Assembly (NCBI GenBank): GCA_021802225.1
Contig: JAKAAS010000018.1
Span: 1 to 11,895, forward strand
Source: Bacillota bacterium
Lineage (GTDB): Bacteria > Bacillota_E > Sulfobacillia > Sulfobacillales > Sulfobacillaceae
DNA length: 11,895 nt
Direction of reading: 5' to 3'
The notes beneath the pieces were generated by a model. That model searched no databases and had not been told where the DNA came from. It saw only the letters and a list, made by a program, of their open reading frames with translations. How positions within the stretch are numbered: position 1 is the stretch's first letter; every line of letters starts with the position of its first letter. Shown piece after piece: positions 5,930-11,836 of the stretch. The translations under genes and the position numbers were made by a program.

Positions 5930-7084
5930 ATGATTCAACTTCAGTCTATCACGTCGTTTTTCCAAATGCATGGGTCTCTACGAAAATCTCAACGCACGAC
6001 GTTGGCCGCGTTAGTCTGGGCGGTCGTCCAGTTTCCACTCTTAGGCTCAGCCATCATCGGTCGCCATCTGGCGATGGCGGATGAGGTCACCACGACAGCC
6101 AAGCATGCTATCAAACGGGTTGACCGCTTTTTGGGCAATCCGCGGATTGATATCGTGAGAGCCCAAGGCGATTTGATCACCTATCTGCTCGCCGATGCGC
6201 CGGAGGCCTTACTGACGCTCGACTGGACCGATCCACGGGATGGCGTGCATCAAATTCTGTCCTTAAATTGGCGGGCGCATGGCCGCGCGATTCCGTTAGG
6301 CTGGGTTACGGCGCGGAAAGACTCCTTAAAGGATCGGATGCGGGCGATTGAATTGGCTCTGTGTCAGCGCGTGGCGCAATTCATTCCTCCCACATGCCAT
6401 CCCATTTTGTTGGCCGACCGAGGTTTTGCGGCAGTCGAACTCTTCCGGGCCTTGGATACTTTAGGATGGGATTGGGTGATTCGCACGAAAGGCTCCGTCT
6501 GGGTCCAGTCGGACGGGCGCTGGCGCCCGCTGTATGGTTATGCCCTCGAGCGTCCGGTGTTGAAGGAGTTGCCCGCCGTGCGCTACGGGCGTCGCTACGG
6601 GAAGGATGCCTACCCGTGCCGTGTCATCGTGTACGCGGAACCGGGCTATCCGGATCCCTGGGATCTCGTGGTGTCGGCGGGCCTGAAGAATTGGGAGCCG
6701 GGACGCCTTGTCGCGGCGTATGGCCAACGATTTACCACCGAAGAGTGCTTTAAAGATCAGAAGAATGATCAGTATGAAGGATTTCATCTAGATGCCGTGA
6801 GTCTGAGCACTCCGGAACGGTGGGATCGGATGCTCCTGGTCTTTGCGTGGGCGTATTATTGGTTGAATGTCGCCGGGTGGGTTATGGAAACCGCGGGCAA
6901 AGCCCGCGAGTGGCGAGCCAATACGGTGACAGCGTACCGCACGCATGCATTGTGGCGCTTGGGCCATTGGGGCTTGGCACACCATGACGTGGTGTGGCGC
7001 ACTCTGCTCCGCGCCGTGCGCGACTTTCGCCTCCGCATTCCGCCGTTGCCGATTTGCAGCGTGACCGCAACCGCCGGACCATAA
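5930..7084 (+). CDS. IS4-family (IS10-like) DDE transposase
   Basis: The protein has 384 residues. The catalytic triad is visible: Asp98 in LTLDWTD, Asp163 in LLADRGF and Glu271 in the Y-x2-R-x3-E-x6-K signature (YGQRFTTEECFKDQK, Tyr264, Arg267, Glu271, Lys278), diagnostic of IS4-family transposases. The N-terminus (1-90) is helical and should bind the CTGA-type inverted repeats. The ATG at 5930 is chosen because AAGGAGG stands six bases upstream; an upstream in-frame ATG at 5888 lies inside the regulatory hairpin. No stop or frameshift interrupts the frame, so the enzyme is likely active. It cuts and pastes the surrounding element between its 19-bp ends. Confidence 0.92.
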   Translation: MIQLQSITSFFQMHGSLRKSQRTTLAALVWAVVQFPLLGSAIIGRHLAMADEVTTTAKHAIKRVDRFLGNPRIDIVRAQGDLITYLLADAPEALLTLDWTDPRDGVHQILSLNWRAHGRAIPLGWVTARKDSLKDRMRAIELALCQRVAQFIPPTCHPILLADRGFAAVELFRALDTLGWDWVIRTKGSVWVQSDGRWRPLYGYALERPVLKELPAVRYGRRYGKDAYPCRVIVYAEPGYPDPWDLVVSAGLKNWEPGRLVAAYGQRFTTEECFKDQKNDQYEGFHLDAVSLSTPERWDRMLLVFAWAYYWLNVAGWVMETAGKAREWRANTVTAYRTHALWRLGHWGLAHHDVVWRTLLRAVRDFRLRIPPLPICSVTATAGP

Positions 7085-7308
7085 ATTCAGCAGAGCGTCG
7101 TCAATCACACCGTCCCGGTTCGCTCTCGGTGGGCGAATCGGGCATGGCCTGGCGTTCTGGCGTTTTCTCCGTCGAAAAGTCCTGGAATCGCTGCCGACGC
7201 TTCCGAGACCCACCTGGCGCGCCGCGCCCAGGGCGCCGAGATCACAGCTGAACTCGTTGTACTGCCACAAAACATCCAATCAACTGGTAAAAACTGGGGA
7301 TCGGTCAG

Positions 7309-7317
7309 GGCTGAAGC
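7309..7317 (+). repeat. Right target-site duplication of the IS10-like element
   Basis: GGCTGAAGC, identical to 5795-5803. The regulator's reading frame resumes directly after it. Confidence 0.9.
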
Positions 7318-7648
7318 GGCTCTGAAACGCGGATGCCGGGACCAATGTCTTCACTTGTGCCGAGAGGCGAAGTCGTTCTTAAGCGATACGTTAGTCGCGT
7401 CGTGGTTCACGATCCGTATTATCGAACTCGAGGCCAGCCAGCCATCGTGGGCTATATGGCAACAGCAATTGGCCGACCTCGACCGCAGTTTAGACAGCGT
7501 TCCCAACACACGTTGGGTGTTGCATGTTCATAGCACCATAGCACAAAGCGCTCTATCTGCTGGACATACAGACATAGCAAAAGCCAGAATTGCTCAAATC
7601 CAGCATATCGCCGCTTCGTCTAACAACACGATGAAAAGCGGAAAATAA
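7318..7648 (+). pseudogene. XRE-HTH/TPR regulator, 3' part (C-terminal 110 residues)
   Basis: This continues the frame interrupted at 5803. The GC left at the target copy joins G7318 to make an Ala codon, and the frame then runs AALKRGCRDQCLHLC, further helical pairs (ASWFTIRIIELEASQPSW, SALSAGHTDIAKARIAQI) and a TAA at 7646-7648. These are the last TPR-like helices. The separated piece has no start of its own with a good binding site, so it is probably not translated. Its stop is one base from the ATG of the short signal-peptide ORF, which would normally be coupled to it. Confidence 0.85.
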
Positions 7649-7649
7649 G

Positions 7650-7790
7650 ATGCACAAATGGAGGAGAGGACTAATGTTAACGTTGTTGGATGTAGTGACA
7701 CTCCTTTTGTGCTTAGGACACGCACCGAGATACAAGGTGGTGATGTCGGACCTTTCTGATCCTCCAGTGGTCAATGCTATGAATAGTTGA
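7650..7790 (+). CDS. 46-residue export-signal ORF, candidate RRNPP propeptide
   Basis: The ATG at 7650 follows the regulator's TAA by one base (TAAGATG). The product has a basic n-region (MHKWRRG, 1-7), a hydrophobic core (LMLTLLDVVTLLLCLG, 8-23) and a short polar tail (HAPRYKVV, then MSDLSDPPVVNAMNS). Short, Sec-signal-like and directly after an XRE-TPR receptor is the layout of propeptides such as NprX, PapR and Phr, whose C-terminal residues are cut out, exported and re-imported as the signal. The exact mature peptide cannot be read off; the last 10-15 residues are the natural candidates. A second in-frame ATG at 7674 has a strong GGAGGAG (7660-7666) but would lose the basic n-region. The IS insertion upstream is expected to be polar. 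It could also be a small membrane peptide with another role. Confidence 0.55.
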   Translation: MHKWRRGLMLTLLDVVTLLLCLGHAPRYKVVMSDLSDPPVVNAMNS

Positions 7791-8101
7791 GTTTGCAAAA
7801 TGTTTGGGGTACGACAAGGGGTATGGCAACGATTCGTAAATATTCTGCCATAAACCAGGTTCTGGTAAATTTCACGCGCCGAGTGCTGTCAAAAGTGCTA
7901 GTAAACTTGACCCGGACATCAAGACATCCCTCGAATGGCCTTCCGATTGGTCGTCGCCTCTCATTTATTACCACCAAAGCCTCGGAGTCATTATTGACAC
8001 ACCTTCGTTAGATCCGGGAAGTACCAATACATGGCTAGTGATAGTGCTAGAAACGAATCTTTGCCATGCGCTAAAGTGCGGCGAGAGGCGAGCGCGGCGG
8101 G
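7791..8101. other. Gene-poor stretch with degenerate direct repeats
   Basis: No supported gene. Two related segments, TTCTGGTAAATTTCACGCG (7859-7877) and TGCTAGTAAACTTGACCCG (7897-7915), agree at roughly two thirds of positions in direct orientation, separated by a CTGTCAAAAG stretch. Multiple short repeats of this flavour (GTCAAGTTTACTAGCACTTT in the other strand sense) remind me of IS21-family ends, but no IS21 gene is present. I treat it as probable transposon debris. Confidence 0.3.
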
Positions 8102-8224
8102 ATGGAATTTCTTCATGTCTATAATTTGCTCCGGGTACAAAACCCCACAGCAATAATCATCACCGGATTCGAGAAAGATCCGCGTCTCGTTCTGCGTTAC
8201 CCTTTGGATGGGCAGAGTGCCTAA
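8102..8224 (+). pseudogene. Short ORF with ITGFEK-P tail, probable transposase remnant
   Basis: The 40-codon frame begins MEFLHVYNLLRVQNPTAI and ends with IITGFEKDPRLVLRYP, then LDGQSA and TAA. The tail resembles the one at 11010-11065 (ITVTGFEKEPTLLHFSF), where the coding end merges with a terminal inverted repeat. Both are therefore likely C-termini of related transposases. There is no ribosome binding site at 8102, so this is better read as a relic than as a gene. The family is not identified. Confidence 0.35.
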
Positions 8225-8282
8225 CTACCGATGATGGGTAGTTCAGACCGTGTTCATACCTGAATTCGCGCGAAACATTGGA

Positions 8283-8951
8283 TCAAGATAACGGATTATA
8301 GGATTTCACGACCGCCAAGGCGATCTGTTTATACGGAAGTTGATTAGGGACGACCACCATAAGAGTTTTGACATATGTTTGATTAAAAAACATGATCGAG
8401 TACGACAATTCCATGCCTCTCTTTTGCTGTTCTTGAATTTCATATCCCGTTTCGTATTTCTCGACATGGTATGATGTGATAAACGGGTTGTTGGGCCTTC
8501 GAGCCTTCGCATAGGTCATGTGTGCCGCATTGTACACTGCTACGGCGTTAATGACGGCTAGATGATGAGGGACGTCGAGACCAAAGCCATGATTGCTAAA
8601 TGCGGGTAAGTGGGTATCGAAGATGAAAGACTGCCCGCCCCCATCCACGCTAGAACCCATTGGGGTCCAAGTCGTAGGATATTGTAAAGAAAAGTGGTAC
8701 GGGATATTGCGATAGGTCTTGAATCCTGTTTGCACCGTGGATGGGGAGGAAGATCCTGAGAAATTTGATGATGGTATCGGGGTCGAGGGGCCTGAAGAGG
8801 TGTATACATCCCCAGAGTGGGCGGTATCGGATACCTTGTGATGTCCATTGCCAGTCGGCGTCGCGGCAAGATGCCGAGGGGCGCCACAGCCAGCAAGCAG
8901 TGTGCCGCCCAAGAGGACGAGCGATCCTAAAGCGAGCTGTTTTTTGATCAT
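8283..8951 (-). CDS. Secreted lipoprotein with Ser/Thr/Pro-rich linker and a PsbP-like C-terminal domain
   Basis: The protein has 222 residues. The start MIKKQLALGS leads to the lipobox LLAGC (Cys22), so it is a diacylglyceryl-anchored surface protein. Residues 24-75 form a low-complexity Ser/Thr/Pro/Gly linker (SSGPSTPIPSSNFSGSSSPS). The folded domain (about 80-222) opens with YRNIPYHFSLQYPTTWTP, the aromatic-rich opening seen in PsbP/DUF1795-like extracytoplasmic domains. It has a second conserved-looking patch (GMELSYSIMFFNQTYVKTLMVVVP). The fold assignment is tentative and no enzymatic motif is seen. The binding site is weak (GGAAG, complement of 8961-8965), but the signal peptide fixes the start. 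It is transcribed alone, with a large hairpin upstream. Base use is ordinary. Confidence 0.75.
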   Translation of the reverse strand: MIKKQLALGSLVLLGGTLLAGCGAPRHLAATPTGNGHHKVSDTAHSGDVYTSSGPSTPIPSSNFSGSSSPSTVQTGFKTYRNIPYHFSLQYPTTWTPMGSSVDGGGQSFIFDTHLPAFSNHGFGLDVPHHLAVINAVAVYNAAHMTYAKARRPNNPFITSYHVEKYETGYEIQEQQKRGMELSYSIMFFNQTYVKTLMVVVPNQLPYKQIALAVVKSYNPLS

Positions 8952-8998
8952 GGTCGGGGACTTCCGGTTTCTCGCACAATCGTGTCATCTATATAACG

Positions 8999-9044
8999 CC
9001 AAAGCATGGATGCCCGTTACAGAACACGGGCATCCATGCTTTGG
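8999..9044. repeat. Perfect 19-bp inverted repeat (strong hairpin)
   Basis: CCAAAGCATGGATGCCCGT (8999-9017) is mirrored exactly at 9026-9044 with an 8-base loop (TACAGAAC). No T-run follows on either strand, so it is not a standard terminator. It lies about 50 bases upstream of the lipoprotein start, in or just above that gene's control region (TATATA at 8990-8995 could be its -10). It could be an operator, a leader hairpin, or the end of a small mobile repeat. Confidence 0.75.
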
Positions 9045-9225
9045 GAGGCGACCCATAGAAACCCATGAAGGTTGATGTAGTCTGAACACGTCCAGGGATG
9101 GAGTGTCTCGAGTTTTTTCCCCTTGTTTGAGGTACGACTATAGACTGTCAATTTTATGTATACCCTAACTGGACGTCAGGCGCCTTGTCGAAATACCGTC
9201 AGACTAGGCTCCAAAAACGTCTTCC

Positions 9226-9254
9226 TTGACAGCGTCCCGGAAGGGTCCTAGAAT
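9226..9254 (+). promoter_or_regulatory. Near-consensus sigma-A promoter without an obvious gene
   Basis: TTGACA (9226-9231) and TAGAAT (9249-9254) are 17 bases apart: a perfect -35 and a near-perfect -10. Downstream, before the IS231-like element at 9407, no ORF has a binding site. An imperfect inverted repeat (GGTCCTAGA near 9245 with TCTAGGTCC) surrounds the -10 and start site, and a small hairpin CGCCA/TGGCG occurs at 9327-9340. The transcript may have served a gene now lost, or may be a small RNA. It would also read into the inserted element. The remainder of 9045-9395 shows nothing else. Confidence 0.6.
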
Positions 9255-9395
9255 CCTGCTGGACACTATCTAGGTCCGCCCGTGTGATGAGAGTGCGGAG
9301 CTGACTGCCGGGAGTGTACGGCTTGTCGCCATTTCTGGCGTATCATATGCTTGTCTTATTAATCAGACCTCCTCGCCTTACTGATCACCGACAGG

Positions 9396-9406
9396 GGGGC
9401 GTACCC
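9396..9406 (+). repeat. Left target-site duplication of the IS231/IS4-like element
   Basis: GGGGCGTACCC is repeated exactly at 10813-10823. It fits the GGG-N5-CCC target preference known for IS231, with the 10-12 bp duplication typical of that group. Confidence 0.85.
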
Positions 9407-9469
9407 CATACGCGCTAACTTTGTAAGATATGTTGAAAGCGTAAAGGATTTTAAAGGGTCCACGGCGAA

Positions 9470-9493
9470 GTAGTTCGGAAATAGCCGAACTAC
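9470..9493 (+). promoter_or_regulatory. Stem-loop just upstream of the IS231-like transposase ribosome binding site
   Basis: GTAGTTCGG (9470-9478) and CCGAACTAC (9485-9493) form a perfect 9-bp stem with a 6-base loop. It ends two bases before the binding site GAGGTGAG (9495-9502). Placed inside the element's leader, it could lower translation from read-through transcripts. Confidence 0.55.
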
Positions 9494-9510
9494 CGAGGTG
9501 AGCACACACG

Positions 9511-10804
9511 GTGATGGATGATTTACAGAACGCACCAGAAAAAGGCTTGTCATTCAATGAGCAATGGGCGGTCTTATTACACTTTCTCCCCCAAGGCTGG
9601 CAGGATGCCGCCTGGACTTGTGGAGCCATCGCGCGCTTGCGCGTGATTCAATCTGCCGAAGCGTTGCTCCGCATCATTTTCGCGTATGCCTGGAATGATT
9701 GGTCCTTGCGTACGACGGCGGCATGGGCCAGCCGCATCGGGTTGGCAAATCTTTCGGATGTGGCCGTCTTAAAACGCTTACGCCACGCGCCAGCGTGGCT
9801 GGGGCATCTCCTGGATCAATGGTTCCGATCCCAAGGCATCGGCACCGCCGTGAAGAGCCGGTTTCGGCTCGTGCTGACAGATGGGAGCACGATTCAACGA
9901 CCCGGCAGCTCGGGGACCACGTGGCGTCTCCATGCCCAGTGGAATCTTGGCACAGGACGGTGGGAACACGTGGAACTCACGGACGCCCATGGCGGCGAGT
10001 CCCTGACGCGGCTGCACTTGCGGCCCCGCGACGTCGTCTTGGCCGACCGCAATTACGCCAAACCCGCAGCCGTGGCGTGGGTGCAGAGTCAGCACGCGGA
10101 TGTGCTCGTCCGGTTCGGGTGGAAGGCTTTGCGGCTCCAAGAATTGGACGGCACTCCGTGGTCTGTGCTGGAAGCCGTCCGCACGCTCCCTGATGCCACT
10201 CCGGGGGAATGGACGGTGCAAATCGCCGGAACGAAGGACCGCCCCGCCCTGCGGGTGCGGATTGTAGCGATGCGGAAATCAGCACCCGCGGCGGAAAAAG
10301 CGCGCCGGACCGCCCGCAAAGAGGCGCGCAATCACGGACATACGGTCTCCCAGGCGACCTTGGACGCCGCCGATTATGTGTTGATTTTAACGACCTTGGA
10401 CGCCGCAGAAGCGGACGCGGCCGAGATTCTTGAACTCTATCGTCTCCGATGGCAAATCGAAATCGCCTTCAAACGATTAAAAAGTTTAATCCATATTGAT
10501 GAACTCCGGGCCTTCGACCCGGACCTCGCCCAAACGTATCTGCTAGCGAAACTGCTCGGCGCCGTGCTGGTGGACGCCCTCCGGACCCACGGTCCGGATT
10601 TTTCCCCCTACGGATTTCCCGTCCAGACGGACATCCAGCGCCGTGTGGCGTATTTCCCAAATGATTTGGCAGGATCTTCAGATAATCGCCCGGGGCTTCG
10701 TCAATCTGGACGATTGGCGCCCTGCAGCGCGAACATGGACCAAAGCACTCCATGAGCGACCACGTAAACGGTGCCTCGCACTCGATTCGGCAGCCTTAGG
10801 TTAG
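9511..10804 (+). pseudogene. IS231/IS4-like DDE transposase with a frameshift near the 3' end
   Basis: The triad is intact: Asp124 in VLTDGST, Asp179 in VVLADRNY and Glu317 in the Y-x2-R-x3-E-x6-K signature (YRLRWQIEIAFKRLK, Tyr310 to Lys324). The first frame stays open to TGA 10753-10755, but its last 45 or so residues are not transposase-like. One frame over, from about 10610 to TAG 10802-10804, the sequence reads VWRISQMIWQDLQIIARGFV, then NLDDWRPAARTWTKALHERP and RKRCLALDSAALG. This is a typical basic IS4-family C-terminus ending just inside the right inverted repeat. A one-base insertion (or two-base loss) before 10643 explains it; the T5C5 run at 10599-10608 is the natural spot. The start is GTG 9511 or ATG 9514. 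A corrected protein would have about 430 residues. The enzyme is probably inactive unless frameshifting restores it. Confidence 0.8.
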
Positions 10805-10812
10805 CGCCTATG

Positions 10813-10823
10813 GGGGCGTACCC
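10813..10823 (+). repeat. Right target-site duplication of the IS231/IS4-like element
   Basis: GGGGCGTACCC, identical to 9396-9406. Confidence 0.85.
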
Positions 10824-11072
10824 ACGATTGCGAGGCCATTTTGACAAACGGCGCACTGGGTCAGGTTTTTAACACTCTCTGGCTCTTTCTCAAAACCAGT
10901 GATCAAGGCTGATTGCTTAAAACCGGAACCTCGCAGCAGGCGCAAAGGTGTCCACGCCAAGATGGCCCGGCTCAATGCCTAGACAGCTCTCCACCGCTAA
11001 CTCTTAAAACCATCACCGTCACCGGATTTGAGAAAGAGCCCACTCTCTTGCACTTTTCGTTCTAATGCTACA
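10824..11072 (+). mobile_element. Decayed transposon 3' remnant with terminal repeat
   Basis: Protein-like pieces lie in several frames: CEAILTNGALGQVFNTLW (from about 10830), KPEPRSRRRKGVHAKMARLN ending at TAG 10980-10982, and KTITVTGFEKEPTLLHFSF ending at TAA 11063-11065. The last piece runs into TTGCACTTTTCG, and the terminal repeat at 11048-11072 matches the right end of the MITE-like unit (709-733). I read this as the end of an old transposase gene whose stop codon lies in its inverted repeat, now broken by frameshifts and by the IS231-like insertion. The left end is not found in the window. The family is not identified. Confidence 0.45.
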
Positions 11073-11188
11073 CACCCCCGTGTTTTCCTCTGGTATCCCG
11101 GCAGGAGAGGAAAGACCAGCCGGTATCCGAGAGATCTATCCCGATGCATGCCATTCACGTGCATACCATAGTTCCAGGCCGTGACCGG

Positions 11189-11223
11189 CCTAGACACGGT
11201 GAGGGTATTCCCTGTCTAGGAGG
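11189..11223 (+). promoter_or_regulatory. Hairpin overlapping the ribosome binding site of the next gene
   Basis: CCTAGACA (11189-11196) pairs perfectly with TGTCTAGG (11213-11220), with an inner GGG/CCC. The right arm contains the first bases of AGGAGG (11218-11223), the binding site of the gene starting at 11232. A second small stem, GGCCG/CGGCC (11177-11190), abuts it and competes for two of its bases. This could act as a translational switch. No promoter is evident in 11073-11188, which holds only short repeats (GGTATCCC, GGTATCCG). Confidence 0.5.
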
Positions 11224-11231
11224 CGTGTCTG

Positions 11232-11531
11232 ATGATGCCTGTCATTTTTGATGAGGACCTTAGCGCTCGCTGCCAGTGTTCTCCCGCTGCCGGCGGATTA
11301 CACAAGGTGTACGACCCTGACACTCAGAATACCATTTGCCGTGATTGTGCTCTCGACCTGCTATGGAACACCGCAGATGACGTCATTCCTCTCCCTGATC
11401 CGTGGGAGCAAACGCCCGCATGGTTGCAAACGGTCTTTCTGAGTCGGTGGTTTCGTTTCCGGGCCGTCCAGTGGCTATGGATGCACGTTTACCGGAGACA
11501 TGTGCGGCAGCCACTCTCCTGCACTGATTGA
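11232..11531 (+). CDS. Small cysteine-motif protein (CxC...CxxC), unknown function
   Basis: The protein has 99 residues. AGGAGG (11218-11223) sits eight bases before ATG 11232; the adjacent ATG 11235 is equally possible. Cys14-x-Cys16 and Cys36-x-x-Cys39 could bind one zinc ion, which suggests a small zinc-ribbon-like N-terminal half. The C-terminal half is Trp/Arg-rich (WEQTPAWLQTVF, RWFRFRAVQWLWMHVYRRH) and may be amphipathic or nucleic-acid binding. I do not recognise the family. It overlaps the next ORF by four bases (TTGA), and a third overlapping gene follows, so this is the head of a tight operon of accessory or phage-like genes. Its binding site lies in a hairpin. Confidence 0.6.
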   Translation: MMPVIFDEDLSARCQCSPAAGGLHKVYDPDTQNTICRDCALDLLWNTADDVIPLPDPWEQTPAWLQTVFLSRWFRFRAVQWLWMHVYRRHVRQPLSCTD

Positions 11532-11836
11532 ATCCCCGTGTGGAGCGACAGAGACCCGATGACACCCCCAACCGCGAACCGATCGATTTTGTTCTGGCAC
11601 ACTGGGTCAATAATCCCGATGGACTCACGTCCTTCGTTTTGCACTGGTGGCCGGGATCTCAGCCTGCATGGATTGTGCGGGGATTGATGGTCCAACACCG
11701 TCTGCGCCTGTGGTGGCGACGGCGCCCGGCGCCGTGCCGTTCCTTAGGGGCTGTCGCTCTTTCTTTTTCTCAGAGCGCATGCTACGCTAAGCGAAAGGAG
11801 CCGTTGTTTGATGAAAGGAGATCCCTCTATGTCTGA
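11528..11836 (+). CDS. Small Trp/Arg-rich protein, unknown function
   Basis: The protein has 102 residues from TTG 11528, which overlaps the previous stop (11529-11531), so the start would be coupled; it has no strong site of its own. The middle reads VLAHWVNNPDGLTSFVLHWW and the following part RLRLWWRRRPAPC, a basic, tryptophan-rich protein with little else to recognise. The end (KRKEPLFDERRSLYV) coincides with the next gene's ribosome binding site and start, so its last residues may be constrained by that overlap. The frame could also be shorter. Not recognised. Confidence 0.45.
   Translation: MNPRVERQRPDDTPNREPIDFVLAHWVNNPDGLTSFVLHWWPGSQPAWIVRGLMVQHRLRLWWRRRPAPCRSLGAVALSFSQSACYAKRKEPLFDERRSLYV

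Larger units (their letters stand above)
5804..7308 (+). mobile_element. IS10-like insertion sequence (IS4 family), complete, 1505 bp
   Basis: The terminal inverted repeats are CTGACCTATCCCCAGTTTT (5804-5822) and its complement at 7290-7308, with one mismatch in 19. CTGA ends, a nine-base target duplication and one DDE transposase with a Y-R-E-K signature match the IS10/IS50 branch of the IS4 family. The 224 bases after the transposase stop are non-coding and GC-rich, with a short hairpin (GGCGC/GCGCC, 7216-7228). The element looks intact and able to move. It splits the XRE-TPR regulator, and removing it with one target copy restores that frame exactly. Confidence 0.9.
9407..10812 (+). mobile_element. 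IS231/IS4-like insertion sequence (IS4 family), 1406 bp, transposase frameshifted
   Basis: The element begins CATACGCGCTAAC (9407-9419) and ends GTTAGCGCCTATG (10800-10812), inverted repeats with one mismatch in 13. CAT ends, an exact 11-bp target duplication of the form GGG-N5-CCC and an IS4-type transposase place it near IS231. The exact duplication means a recent arrival. It landed in an already decayed transposon remnant: the sequence at 10824-11072 continues that at 9395. It is a different IS4 subgroup from the element at 5804, so the two do not form a composite transposon. Confidence 0.85.

Noticed and set aside
8223..8243. AACTACC/GGTAGTT inverted repeat as a terminator for the lipoprotein gene
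   Set aside because: The stem has just seven pairs and no T-run follows on the minus strand.
5804..10812. Composite transposon made of the two IS4-family elements
   Set aside because: Ends, target-duplication length and transposases differ, and each element has its own perfect target copies, so they inserted independently.
557..11072. One 10.5-kb transposon bounded by the similar repeats at 557-580 and 11048-11072
   Set aside because: The left repeat pairs better with the copy at 706-733, no target duplication joins the outer ends, and ordinary genes fill the middle.
225..11479. Exact 15-base repeat CGTCCAGTGGCTATG at 225-239 and 11465-11479
   Set aside because: The flanks diverge at once on both sides and only a short VQWL peptide is shared; chance or very remote relation, too weak to call a repeat family.
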